In this document: piece by piece, positions 5,741-17,800 of the stretch | How positions within the stretch are numbered: the first letter of the stretch is position 1 | Layout: each line of letters begins with the position of its first letter | NCBI GenBank assembly: GCA_963717515.1 | Contig: OY970338.1 | Location: 744,001-808,000, forward strand | DNA: 64,000 nucleotides | Direction: 5' to 3' | Origin: CAYXZQ01 sp963717515 | GTDB lineage: Archaea; Nanobdellota; Nanobdellia; Woesearchaeales; DSVV01 | Made by a program: the position numbers and the translations under genes | The notes under the pieces: model-generated | Database searches by the model: none | What the model was told of the DNA's origin: nothing | The model's input: only the letters and a program-made list of their open reading frames with translations

Positions 5741-7504
5741 ATGGATGAAGATATCGATATCAAAGATTACTGGCTGATGCTTAAAAGGTACTGGAAATTC
5801 AGCCTATTCATATTCATACTGATTCTTGGAGGGATCATCGCTTACAGCTATATCACCCCTCCCACTTACGAAGCCAGAAGCCTCGTCATGATAGCAGCGC
5901 AGGACCAGACATCAGTTATCCTCGACTCAACCGCCCCCAGGGTGGATATCGAGACAGAGAGAGAGATAATCATGAGCGCAAGCGTACTTGCACCCATATA
6001 TTCTGAATATGGTGTTGACCAGTTCACATTCAATGCCCAGCCGATTGTCAATACCAATGTCATCGAGATAATAGTGGATGCCAATGATCCGGTCATCGCC
6101 ATGGACATCGCAAACAAGGTCGCAGAGTCCTATATCAATTATTCCAGCAGCAGCAAAAGGCAGGATGCTGTCAATGTCAGGGATTTCATCAGCCAGCAGC
6201 TGATGGAATACCAGAAGGAGATCGATGATCTCGACCTTCTGCTTGGCGATTACGACAGCATGCAAAACAACCTCAATCTTCAGATAAAGGATCTCCAGAA
6301 CCTTGTCACCAGCTACAATAATTATAAGAACACATACAAGAATGACCTCGAGAACCTGACTCAGCAGCTCCAGGCATATGAAAGCAAGACAAGCCTGACT
6401 CCAACTGAGCAGACCGCATATAACAACCTTCAGCAGCAGATTGCAAATGAAGAGAACCTCTACAATGATGCTGTAAGCAAAGCCAGGCTGTACTCTGATC
6501 AGGTTGTTCAGAAACAGCGCGATCTCCAAAATTTTACCACATCTGACAGTGCGAACTCCAACAGCATCCAGCAGAACATCGCAGCAAAACAGAAGATATA
6601 TGACTACCTGCTTTCCAGAAGAGAGGAAATTGGCATCGTCGCGCAGGAGAAAAGCGGGGATGTGAAGATAATCGAGAAAGCAACCCTCCCAAGATTCCCG
6701 ATCAGACCGAACAAGACCCTAAACATCGGGCTTGGGCTCCTGATTGCAGTCATCGGAAGCCTGGGAGCTGTATTCCTCAAAGACATGATGAGGAACAATT
6801 TCAAGAGCAAAAAAGAGATAGAGGCAGAGCTTGGACCTGTCATCGGAGAGCTAAGGAAAGTCAGGGATAAGAGGGCACCGTACCAGATAATCCGTTATGA
6901 GACCAACCCTCTATTCAGGGATGATATAAACAAGCTCAGGACCAATCTTGTATTTTCAGCCAAGGAGAAAGGTGCAAAACTCATCTCTGTGACATCACCC
7001 AAGAGAGAAAACGGGAAAAGCACAGTCGCATCGAATCTTGCAGTTGCACTTGCAAAAAGCAGCAAGAAGGTCATCCTTGTCGACACCAATCTCAGATTCC
7101 CAATCCTAAGCAAGGCATTCCTGATCAAGGATGATGAGCCAGGGCTCACAGACGTGATAATGGACAGTGCCAAGCTCGACAAGATTATTAAGCTGAGGAA
7201 GACCCAGCAGGACAATCTTTTCTTGCTTCCAGCAGGAAAGCAGAAGGACCTGGGACACAATCTCCTGACAACAAACAGGATGGGTGAGATCTGCGAAAAG
7301 CTGAGGAACAGTGATTTCGACTTCGTAATATTTGACAATGCATCGCTAGAAAACCCGGAAAGCCTGGCAATGTCAGCTATGAGCGACGCAGTGGTTCTGG
7401 TGATAACAGCCAAGACAAAGAAAGAGACAGCAGCAGAATCAAGGTTTGCAATTGAGAAGGCAAAGGCAAAGATCATGGGTGTTGTTGTCAATTTCAGCAA
7501 ATGA
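5741..7504 (+). CDS. Wzz/CpsD-type polysaccharide co-polymerase
   Basis: This 587-residue protein is organised like bacterial exopolysaccharide co-polymerases. A membrane helix near residues 19-38 is followed by a Wzz domain. A long Q/N-rich coiled coil (about 130-290) leads to a proline-containing second membrane helix (about 327-345). A cytoplasmic P-loop ATPase domain completes it. Walker A is SPKRENGKST (419-428, Lys426), Walker A' is VILVDTNLR with Asp448, and Walker B is FDFVIFDNAS. The family sets chain length of Wzx/Wzy-made polysaccharides. There is no tyrosine cluster at the C-terminus (it ends V-V-V-N-F-S-K), so it is probably not a tyrosine autokinase. Its stop overlaps the galE start by four bases. 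The matching Wzx/Wzy genes are on the other strand at 23-36 kb. Confidence 0.88.
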   Translation: MDEDIDIKDYWLMLKRYWKFSLFIFILILGGIIAYSYITPPTYEARSLVMIAAQDQTSVILDSTAPRVDIETEREIIMSASVLAPIYSEYGVDQFTFNAQPIVNTNVIEIIVDANDPVIAMDIANKVAESYINYSSSSKRQDAVNVRDFISQQLMEYQKEIDDLDLLLGDYDSMQNNLNLQIKDLQNLVTSYNNYKNTYKNDLENLTQQLQAYESKTSLTPTEQTAYNNLQQQIANEENLYNDAVSKARLYSDQVVQKQRDLQNFTTSDSANSNSIQQNIAAKQKIYDYLLSRREEIGIVAQEKSGDVKIIEKATLPRFPIRPNKTLNIGLGLLIAVIGSLGAVFLKDMMRNNFKSKKEIEAELGPVIGELRKVRDKRAPYQIIRYETNPLFRDDINKLRTNLVFSAKEKGAKLISVTSPKRENGKSTVASNLAVALAKSSKKVILVDTNLRFPILSKAFLIKDDEPGLTDVIMDSAKLDKIIKLRKTQQDNLFLLPAGKQKDLGHNLLTTNRMGEICEKLRNSDFDFVIFDNASLENPESLAMSAMSDAVVLVITAKTKKETAAESRFAIEKAKAKIMGVVVNFSK

Positions 7505-8448
7505 AAGGAACAATTCTGGTCACAGGCGGGGCAGGATACATAGGCAGTGCATGTGTCAAGGCTCTCATTGATGGCGGATATTCTGTCATAGTCGTAGATA
7601 ATCTCTCAAAAGGGCTCAAGAGCCTGGTCGACAATAACGCGAAATTCTATGAGGCAGACCTGACTGATAAGACCGGGCTTGGAAAGGTCTTCGGGAACAG
7701 GATAGACGCTGTGATACACATCGCTGCCTACAAGGCTGTGGCAGAGTCCATGAAGAACCCTGAGAAGTATTCAGACAACATAAGAGGCACGCTCAACCTT
7801 CTTGACATGATGGCAAAACACGGGGTGAAGAAGCTAATATATTCATCGACTGCAGCTGTATATGGCATGCCAGAATCTGACCTTATCAATGAGAGCCATC
7901 CGACATGCCCGATAAATTATTACGGCTTCACCAAGCTAGCATCTGAGCAGCTCATAGGCTGGTATTCAGTGCTTCATGGCATAGAATACGTCTCGCTGAG
8001 GTATTTCAATGTTGCGGGCGACTATGGTCTGGGATACCTAGACCCTGAACCTCTCAATGTCCTCCCCATAATAATGGAAGTCATCAAGCGCAAGAGGGAC
8101 AGGTTCATGATATTCGGCAATGACTACGAGACGAGAGACGGCACATGCATCAGGGACTATATCGATGTCTCTGACCTTATCATGGCGCATCTGCTTGCCC
8201 TGGATATCTCCGGCAATCATATAATAAACCTGGGCACATCCACAGGCGTGAGCGTAAAGGAGCTTGTTGATGCTGCTGTAGAGGTGACTGGCAAGGAGCT
8301 GCCTTATGAATATGGTCCAAAAAGAGAGGGCGACCCAGCTGTGCTTGTGGCATCAAATGAGAAGGCCATGCAGGTGCTTGGATGGAAGCCTGAGAAGGAT
8401 ATAAGGGATATGATAAGATCGACATTCAGGGCTTATGAGAACCTGTGA
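7501..8448 (+). CDS. galE: UDP-glucose 4-epimerase
   Basis: This 315-residue extended short-chain dehydrogenase has the NAD-binding glycine motif TGGAGYIG at residues 8-15. The catalytic Ser/Thr lies in SSTAAVYG (115-122) and the YxxxK pair is Tyr141/Lys145. Its length and the internal IRDYI-DV motif are typical of GalE. The enzyme interconverts UDP-glucose and UDP-galactose in the cytoplasm. Its ATG overlaps the stop of the wzz-like gene (ATGA, 7501-7504), so they form one operon that would feed sugar nucleotides into surface polysaccharide. The 3' end overlaps the convergent VanZ-like gene by 23 bases. Confidence 0.92.
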   Translation: MKGTILVTGGAGYIGSACVKALIDGGYSVIVVDNLSKGLKSLVDNNAKFYEADLTDKTGLGKVFGNRIDAVIHIAAYKAVAESMKNPEKYSDNIRGTLNLLDMMAKHGVKKLIYSSTAAVYGMPESDLINESHPTCPINYYGFTKLASEQLIGWYSVLHGIEYVSLRYFNVAGDYGLGYLDPEPLNVLPIIMEVIKRKRDRFMIFGNDYETRDGTCIRDYIDVSDLIMAHLLALDISGNHIINLGTSTGVSVKELVDAAVEVTGKELPYEYGPKREGDPAVLVASNEKAMQVLGWKPEKDIRDMIRSTFRAYENL

Positions 8449-8806
8449 TGTTCCTGTTCTTTGAATTTAGTCCGACTATGAAGCTGACTATCATATAGGC
8501 ACATGCTCCAGCAAGGTCTGCAAGCATGTCATAGAAACTGAACGTCCTGTCCGGGATGGGTATCTGAATCGCTTCGCTCAGGACTACAAGGACAATGGTT
8601 GAAATGAACAGGATCAAATTCCTGTGCCTGATGCCGAATGATAAGAAGACCTGCATAAGGATGAATACCAGCAAGAAAGATGCGACAAAATGAACAATCT
8701 TGTCATACGGTTCAGGAATCAGTTCAGCAACCCAGGGAATGACAGACAGGAGAAACATGACTGCTGCATATATCGCAAGGATTATTACTGAAGTTTTTTT
8801 CTGCAT
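8426..8806 (-). CDS. VanZ-like small membrane protein
   Basis: This 126-residue protein has about four membrane helices and the VanZ-family pattern. DKIVHF (35-40) carries the conserved His39, then SEAIQ (77-81), Arg87 and the pair Asp93/Asp97 follow. VanZ-like proteins have no settled function; in bacteria some affect glycopeptide resistance and others occur in polysaccharide loci. It is convergent with galE, overlapping its end. A minus-strand TATA box (AATTTATAAACA, 8828-8839) is about 28 bases before the ATG, and CAGGAG abuts the ATG. Confidence 0.8.
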   Translation of the reverse strand: MQKKTSVIILAIYAAVMFLLSVIPWVAELIPEPYDKIVHFVASFLLVFILMQVFLSFGIRHRNLILFISTIVLVVLSEAIQIPIPDRTFSFYDMLADLAGACAYMIVSFIVGLNSKNRNITGSHKP

Positions 8807-8827
8807 CTCCTGACTGATTGAGATGTT

Positions 8828-8840
8828 GTTTATAAATTTA
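8828..8840 (-). promoter_or_regulatory. TATA box of the VanZ-like gene
   Basis: Minus-strand AATTTATAAACA is centred about 28 bases before the ATG at 8806. Confidence 0.6.
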
Positions 8841-8854
8841 TATGAAAAAATGAA

Positions 8855-11800
8855 TCAGGGAGTCTCTTCGTTGATATAATCACCGCCTTCAGGCCCTGCA
8901 CAGTCAGTATCAACAATGCCATTGCAGTCATCATCAATGCCATTGTCACATATCTCGACATTATCACCTGAGACATCTGAGCATGATTGCTGTCCCAGAC
9001 TACAACCGTAGAAACCTTCAAGGCAGAGGTCTGAATCTGTCCCATCACAAATCAGTCCCAGCCAGAGTTCATCTGAGCCATCGGGTGTTGCGGGATTGCA
9101 GTCGTCATCGACATTGTTGCAGGTGTCAAGGTCATCTTCTGCATCATTGTCAGAGCATGTCTGCACACCTGCTGTGCATCCGTAGACACCTTCTTCACAA
9201 AGGTCAGTGTCTGTACCATCACAGCTCATGGAGAACCAGGCCTCATCTGAACCGTCTGATGATGATGCGTCGCAATCATTGTCCACATTATCGCATGCCT
9301 CAGACATGCCGGGATTGATTGATTCATTATCATCATCGCAGTCATTCCCTGAAAGGCACCAAGTGCTGGGTGCATCATAACCATCAAGGTCTTCGTCCAT
9401 GCATCCGATACAGTCATCCCTCTCCCAGTATTCGACCACAAAATGCAGGTCATACATGTTGACTGTCCCGTCCTGATTTATGTCGGTCCCGTCGCAATGA
9501 TCATTGGATTCATCACAGCCTGTTGTGCCCCAGTTGTCTACGACCATGCTCAGGTCAGTGAAATCGACGACACCATCTCCGTCAACGTCCGCACCTGCAC
9601 AGGGGACTGGTGAACAGTCAGAATCCTCTGTATCAGTGTCTCCGTCACAATCATCATCAAGCCCATTGTCACAGACCTCTTCAGCAGGAGTCCCTGTTTC
9701 ACAGTATGTCTCAACACCATCATCACAACTGGATGCAGTATTTTCTGCAGAACACATACCCTGCAGGAAACAGCTTTCATCAGGCACATAATTGTCGTCT
9801 GCAATGCCGCTGCAGTCTTCATCGATACCATCGCAGTCAACATCAGAACCTGTCGGGCTGCCGGTTGCACAGGATGTCTCGACTCCATTATCACAGCTTG
9901 AGGCGACATTATCAGCTGAGCATACTCCGGGAAGGAAGCAGCTATCATCTGGCTCATAATTGTCATCTGCCGAACCGCTGCAGTCCTCATCGACTCCGTT
10001 GCAAACTGAATCATCTGCACCTGGGTTGACATCATCGTCTGAATCATCGCAGTCATCACCCTGAGTCTCAGTGCAGCCTAATGGGACACAATTAAGTCCA
10101 TTGCATGTTCCGCTTACAGCTGAACTGATGAAATTGTCTTCATCTTCGTCACAATAATAGGAAATATCTTCAACTATGTTGTCTATTGTGAAAGTATTAT
10201 CGCTTTGATCTGAACCAGGACTTGATACCTTGTCTATTGCTGTGACCCTAATCAGGTTTTCATCACCATCAGGTACGGTTGTTGTGTCCCATGTATAGCT
10301 TCCATCGTCTGGAGTAGATGATATGATAGTACTCCAAGAGGCGCCATTATCCTGGCTAAGCTCAATCATTGCAATATCCGGGTTGTCTTCAATGGTTGTC
10401 CATGTTATTGAAGACATACCAGACAGTATCTCTCCACCATTAGGTGAGGTCACTGAAACTTTAGGCCAGGTGTTATCTGTAGTGAATGTTGTTGCGCTTG
10501 TATCGGTCCCAGTATTGCCTACAACATCTGATACAGTCACTCTGATCAGGTTGCTTGAGGAGTCAGTGTACAATGTCGTATCCCATGAAAACGAACCTGT
10601 GTCAGGTACATTGTTACCAAGTGTCGTCCATGCTCCTCCATTGTTCTCGCTCAATTCTACTTGTACTTTTGTTGGATTATTGTCTGTGGTCGTCCATGTG
10701 ATCTCCTGAGTCCATGATAAGAATTCATCACCGTCCGGCGAGCTGATCACAACTACCGGTGCGTTGTTGTCTATGAAAAAGTCATCTTGGCTTTCGTCAA
10801 ACGCACCTGTATTAGTGGCAGAATCTGTTGGTGTGACTCTCACCCTGTAATTCATTCCATCTGCAACTGATGATGTGTCAAACGTGTATGAGCCATCGTC
10901 TGGCGTTGCTTCTTCGAGTGTTGTCCATACAGAACCGCTGTTTGCGCTGAGTTCAATCTTGACTATTGAAGGGTCATCGTCGGTAGTGGTCCATGAGATC
11001 ACCTTCATTCCTGACCATTCCTCATATCCAATAGGAGATATCAGATTAATGACAGGTATATTTGACTGGCAATTTGCGTCGTCCTCATCAGAGAAGCCAT
11101 TGCAGTCATTGTCAAGAGAGTCGCTGCATGTCGCTTCCGAATTCTCATAATCTGAATCATATGCAAGATAATCAGCATCGACACAATCCAGCCAGCCATT
11201 TATTCCGGCGCAAGTCTCGGTTGATCCACTACATACTCCATCCTGCTTTGCACATGATGGTGCTATCAATTCCTCATCAACAGGCCCATCACAGTCATTA
11301 TCAAGACCATCACATATTTCAGTGACCGGTGTACCTGTCGAACATGCTGTCTCTTCACCTGCATCACAGCTTGAAGCCACATTGCCTGCTGAACATACTC
11401 CTTGTAAGAAGCAGGTATCATCTGCCATATAATCCTCGTCTGCTGTGCCGTCGCAGTCATCATCTGCACCGTCGCAGGTCGCATCATCGACTGCAGGAAG
11501 GACTTCTCCTTCACAGATACCGCTCCAGAGACCGTCGACGCAGTATTCAATCCCTGACTGGCATTCACCGATGTCGCTTCCACAGCTTCGACTCTCTCCT
11601 TCAGAGCATTCTGGAACAAAGCATGCATCATCAATCTGATCTACACTCTTGCTAATCTTGACACCATCGATATAGATATGCCTGTTGTTGGCCATGTTAG
11701 AGTTGAACTGCATCATGAAATCTGGTACAAAATAACTGCTGTCTGTAATCGATTCAGTGTACTGGGTCCAGGCATTATTTGAACCATACGCTCCCAGAGT

Positions 11801-14800
11801 CGCAATCTGATTGAAATCTGATCCATCATAATAGCTGAGAACCAGGTTTGATGACGAAGTTCCAAAACCATGCCTTAACCAGAAGCTGACATCTACAGCT
11901 GATGCATCGCTCATATCCAGGCCATTTGATGTGAAAAGCCCTTCATTGTTGTTTGTGGTATGGGCTGAATACGAGCCGTCATAGCGGGTGCTATCCTGAA
12001 GCCAGTTATGGACACTTTCATTCCAATTGGCATCCCATGGACTGCCTTCAAATCCATCATCAAGCAGAACTGTTTCTGTCGAGCTGACCAGGGTCTTGTC
12101 AATTAGCCCGTCACAGTCAGTATCAACGCCATTGCAGGCTTCTGTCGCGCCCGGATAAACATCACCATCTGAGTCATCACAGTCCCTGGCTCCGCAGACT
12201 CCACCATTAGAATAGTAGCCATCACTGTCTGAGTCTATGCAGGTAATCGGGTGTGCAGGGCTTATGACATCATCGACAAAGAATACTCCTCTTGCATCAC
12301 TGTCACCCACAAAACTGATGTGCGTTGCCGATCCTGAGGCAAACCCGTCATATACGCTGAGGTCATCTGCTGCAAGTTCCTCATTTATATACACATCATA
12401 TGTGCCTCCGGCTACATCTACATCAATCATCAGATCATACCATCTATCATATTCCAGACCTGAAGCGACATCAGTCCAGTCAGGAGTCGAGCTCCAGGAT
12501 TGAGAGGATGCCTCCCTGGCTTTCAGTACTAGATCATCACCTGAATCACCTGGTGTGCTGTCATAGAAAGCCAAAGACAAGAACCTTTCATTGCTGGTCC
12601 CTGTAGGAGGGTTGCTTGAAGATACGCTGTCATCACCTAAATAGAAATGCGCAGTCCTGTCGTAATCAGCATTATCCTCAATGCTGTCAACAAGTATCAT
12701 AAATGACATATTGAATTTCCCTGTCTGTGGATCCTTTAATTCCTGAGTGAGATAGGCATTGTGAGAGTTTGCATTGTTTGAAAGCCCTGCCTTCTTTCCA
12801 GCATTGCCACTCAATTCTGAGGTGTCAAGAGTAAGGATCAAAGGATCATCATCTCTGCTCTCATACCAGTCTTGCTGGCCCGCCTCATCATCACGCAGGT
12901 CTGCGCTGTCTGAACTTGCATCAAAATATGGATCTGTTATGAGACAGCCCTCGTCATACGTGCCGTCGCAGTTGTTGTCGAAACCGTCGCAGACATCTAT
13001 TGCAAGCGGATTTATCAGAGGATTTGAATCATCACAATCATTGCTTGCAGGACATGATATGCTTGTGGCATTGAATCCATCACCATCGATGTCCTCACAG
13101 ACAACCTGAATTGTCGTTGTGAACATATAATTATGCATCACAGTATCATTGCCGTCATCGACAGTGACCCTCCAATGATAATCTGTACCAAATCCATCCA
13201 TCCCTGTCATAGGTGCGGTATATGTTCCATCGCCCACTCCAGAATACGTCATCACCTCATGCCAACCTCCATTATCCGCCTCGAATATGATATCCATGGG
13301 TGTTCCCAGCGCATGTTCCACATATATTGAAAGTGTTGGGTTGAATTCCACTTCAACAGCATTGTTATCAGGATATTCGCCTGACATTGAGATATCTGAT
13401 AAGCTGACTTCGTCACCTATTCGGATGAAACCAGCAGGGTCATTCTGGTTCATGAAAGATTTCTGGATATAGCATGTTCCGCTGTCCCTTGAAACCTTTG
13501 AAATCCTGACCTCATCAAGGTCACCGTTCACGAACCTGTGGACATGACCGTCATCTCCGCGTGCCCCGATATATAACGGGCTGTCTGTATCATCCACTAA
13601 ACCTGCTGCAGAGGGATTTGTCGCCTCCAACTGGCCATTGATATACAGGTGGATGCCTTCGCCAGTGCTGTATGTGCATACAAGGTGATACCAGTCACCT
13701 GTCGTCAAGATGGGTGAATCAGAGTAGCTTGTCTCAGTATATGAATTCACATAATAGCCACAGAATATCTGGTTGTTGCCTCCGCTGTCAAATCCTAGCT
13801 GGTAGCTCCCTGTTGTCGAGCTGTCCCTCTTGCCGATTATATTTGTCGTGTCCTGATGGTCTATCCCAGACCTCACCCATGCCTCCATTGTCATCTCTGT
13901 CCATGCTCCGCCTCCATCAACTTCACCTGAATCAGGGATGGCAATGTATTCATCAACGCCTGGGAAACTATCTGCACCGTCAATCTTTCCAGAATCATCC
14001 TGAATAACCCCGCCCTCTGGTGTGCCGTCATTATCATAGGATGTCGAGTCGAATGAAGTGCCTGACCTCTCTTCAAGATGCTGGACGACCACATAGTCAG
14101 AATCCCATACTTCCTCAGGAGACTGCAGACCGTCTGTCATCTCATTCCCGTAATACATATCGATGGCCACTTCCTGGTCACAGTACATCATGGGCACTTT
14201 TACCCATGCAACCACATGACCAGAATCAAAGGACTCTATCTCAAAGTCCAAGACATTGTCATCCTGGTCAGTGAAAAGGATATCATCACCATCAGGTTGC
14301 GCCTTGTCGGCCAAATCCTGGTCTGTGAAATCTATGAGCACAGGGAAATCATGCAATTCCTGCACAGGTTCATAGGAATTGATATTGACTATCACCGGAT
14401 TCCTGTCAGCAGAGAACTCGGCGAGCTCATAGTCATCCATAGCTATCCATTCTCCCTGGACACCTTCAGGGGGCTGGGATGCGACCAGGGAATATCCCTG
14501 CGCCTCATTGTACTGATAATAGAGCGTATGCGTATCAAGGCTGTGTCTCCTGAATGCCCACATCTTATCTCCGTCGGAGAGAACGAAGTTAAGTCCGCTC
14601 GTGTCCCCGCCATTGTCTATTAGCTCATGGAGTGCAGAAACAATGCCGTTCATCACATTCCCGTCATTCTCCTCGATGTGCTTGAGGATAAGGGTCATGT
14701 ATATCTCGCTGTCACAGTTCTGGTTGTCAGCACATACGTTTGAGCAGTCCAGCGGATGCTCTGCAAGATATTCAGAACCGATGAGGCTTTTTCCGATACT

Positions 14801-17800
14801 CACGCTGATACCTCCGTTGTGTATGAATGTCCATGTCTTTCCGTCCATTGTCTTCTCGAACGGATGAGGGTCATCAATCGTCTCACCGTCTCTGTCGCAG
14901 CAGCCGCTCGTGCATTTCCTGACATGCGCCAGGGTTATCTTCGGCTCTGACTGGTCTATCTCCCCAACTACAAGGTCATATCCCGGGTCATTGTAGGCCC
15001 TGGTTGCACCCCTGGAAAGCAGGTCTGTTGTCCCATATTCAGGATAGTAGCCGATGCCCCAGCCGTCCAGGTTGTCACCAGAATATCTTGCAAGGTTCTT
15101 AATAGAGTCAGGATCGTCAATGAGCTGTTCCTGAAGAAGCCCGTCAGGCAGGTCGTCACCTAAAGCAGCATATATCCTGCAGTTGTCATCTGTCTGGTCA
15201 TTGACTGTCAGCGTCTTCCTGTATTTCCAGCCTGATAGGTCGAATTCAGTAGTGAATCCGAATGATGCATGTGCAGTCTCGACACCATCTGTTGCAGTGA
15301 CGTCCCATGTGTATTTAGTATTGGGTTGAAGACCGCTGACCGGGACTGTGTAGGTCCCTCCAGGGACGCCTGTTGCGCTTGCCGAACCGATGGAAGGGCT
15401 GGTCGTCACTGAATAATCCAGAAGATCGCCCTCGTTGTCTGTTATAATGAAGCTGAGTTCTGAGAGTGTCACAGGTATGCCGATGGATCCGTCTTCAGGA
15501 TCATCGTCAGATATCACTGGTGCACCAGAAACAGTCTTAAACCAGTATGTCTTCGATGTTGTGTGGTTGCCTGAATCAGTCGCAGTGACCCTCCAGTGAT
15601 ACATCCTGCCCATCAGCCCCATATCCGAGGGATCATAATGATAGATGCCATTTCCGACGTTGCTGAAAATCTCAACATCCTGCCAGCTGCCTGTTGCATC
15701 TGTGCTGAACACTATGTCCATCTTGTCAAGCTGAAGGTCGATAATGTTGACAGAAAGAACAGGATTTGCATCAACATTGACCGATCCATTGATTGGTGAT
15801 TCTTCATTAATAATAGGTTCCATCTGGCCAGGTATCACGTATTCTGCTGCACCCTGCCGCAGTTCGCTATACCTCTGCACCCATGTCCTCGGCGCTGGGT
15901 CAGGGACTGGTGAATTTGTATCATAGACAAGTATCGTACCTATCTTTCCTGCAAGCACTACCTCAAACAAGCCGTCGCTGTCAACATCATAGAGCCTGGG
16001 GGGCATCTGCTGGCCGATATTGGTATTTACTGTCTCGATGAGGTTGAAATCACTGTCATAGATAAGCAGAGGAAAACCCTTGCTGCTGCCCTGATCACCC
16101 ATGCCTGCCAGTATCTCCATCTTCCCGTCACCAGTGACATCGCCTACAGTCGGCGGCCATGCAGCATGGTAATCGAATGTTGGGTGGAAATCAGATGTAC
16201 CGTCCACGAGATCGAAAACGACAATGTCCTTGGTTGCAGTTTCCTCAGGATAGCCTGTGGAGAGTATTATTTCCTTGTTGCCGTCCTGGTCTATATCATA
16301 CACTGCCCCTGTGCCGTGGGCCGGGAGGTGCCTGTTCGAATAATCCTTCAGAGTCTCGCCTGTGAGCGAATCAAGCACCATCGGGCCGTTGCTTACGATC
16401 TTTGCGGCGATGACTTCCAAGTTCTTGTCTCCAAGGACATCGGCAAGTACAGGTATCGGGCTGCTGTGATGTATGTCTTGCCTATACCATAATGGCTCAA
16501 GGGTCAGGGCATCGTATGCTGACACACCTGTAGCAGGAAGATTGCCTATGGAACCGTCTGCCCTGTCTCCGACATAAACCTCATACTTCCCATCAAAATC
16601 CACATCAGCAAGAGAAGGTCCGCCCCAGCATGGGTGAAGTATCCACTGAGATGCCTGTATATGGCCGTTGTGGTCGAGCTTTGTTATCGCTCCATCATAA
16701 TCATTGATATTGCCGCTGTATGTCGACGGGTTAGTGTCTTCTGTAGTGACGTATATCTCAGGATATCCGTCAAGATCGACATCATAGGCCACAATAGGGT
16801 ATACCGGAAAGCCGTCTCCGCTCAGCCTGTCACTTGTCCAGATTGTGTGCCCTTGTCCGTCAAGAGCCCTGACATAAGGGCCAGTGACTGCATAAAGGAC
16901 TTCAGGTACACCGTCATTATCTATGTCCACAAGCTCGGGTGCCTTTCCGTGGCTTCCGCCCACGCTCCACTCAATAGCACCTGTCCTGCCGTCAAGCGCA
17001 TATATGGAAGTATCAGAATTGAAGACAATCTCCTGGACACCGTCATCATCGATGTCGCCCATGACTGGCATTATCTCCTTATTGGTGTTCACGACATCCC
17101 TTGACCATTTGAGAGTCAGGAGCTCAGCTGAGCGTGTCCTGAAGCTATAGGTCTCAGTTGTGGTCTCACCGCTTCCTGCCAGGTCAGATGCAGAGACCCT
17201 CCACTGGTATTGCGCATTATAGCTTGTGACTGTTGTAGTAAGAACATTTACACTAAGAACACCGTCAGGTTCAGTCCCTGAACCGAGCATGTGCCAGCTT
17301 CCGCTGTAATAAAGCTCGACAGACCAATCGACTGGATTTCCTTCAGGGTCTGAGATGTCAGCTTCAAGCACAGGATTGAGCTGTACCCCTGTTATGCTGT
17401 CAACAGGGTCAGGATTGTCTATCACCGGTGCGAGGTTATTCTCTTCTGTTGTCCTGAAGCTGTATACCTTCTCAGATACACTCCCTGAACCTGCAGGGTC
17501 TGAAGCTGTGACTTTCCACTGATAGACTGTATCGTATGCTGTGATTGCCGTTGCATGCACACTTACTGAAATATCCCCGTCAGGATCAGTACCTGAATCA
17601 AGGATGTCCCAGGTTGCGCCGTTGAAGAGCCTGATAGTCCAGTCCACTGCATCGCCGTCCTGGTCATGGATATCCGCCTCAAGATAAGGACTTAGCAGTA
17701 CATCCTGAAGGCTGTCGGCCGGAGAGGGGTCATCAATAGTTGGTGGCGTGTTCTCTTCATACCTTGTCGTGAAGCTGTAGGATTCTATAGTCTTAAGCCC

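Noticed and set aside
5927..6529. Minus-strand open frame of 200 codons inside the Wzz-like gene
   Set aside because: It is leucine/isoleucine-rich antisense of the coiled coil, with no promoter. The plus-strand gene is well supported.
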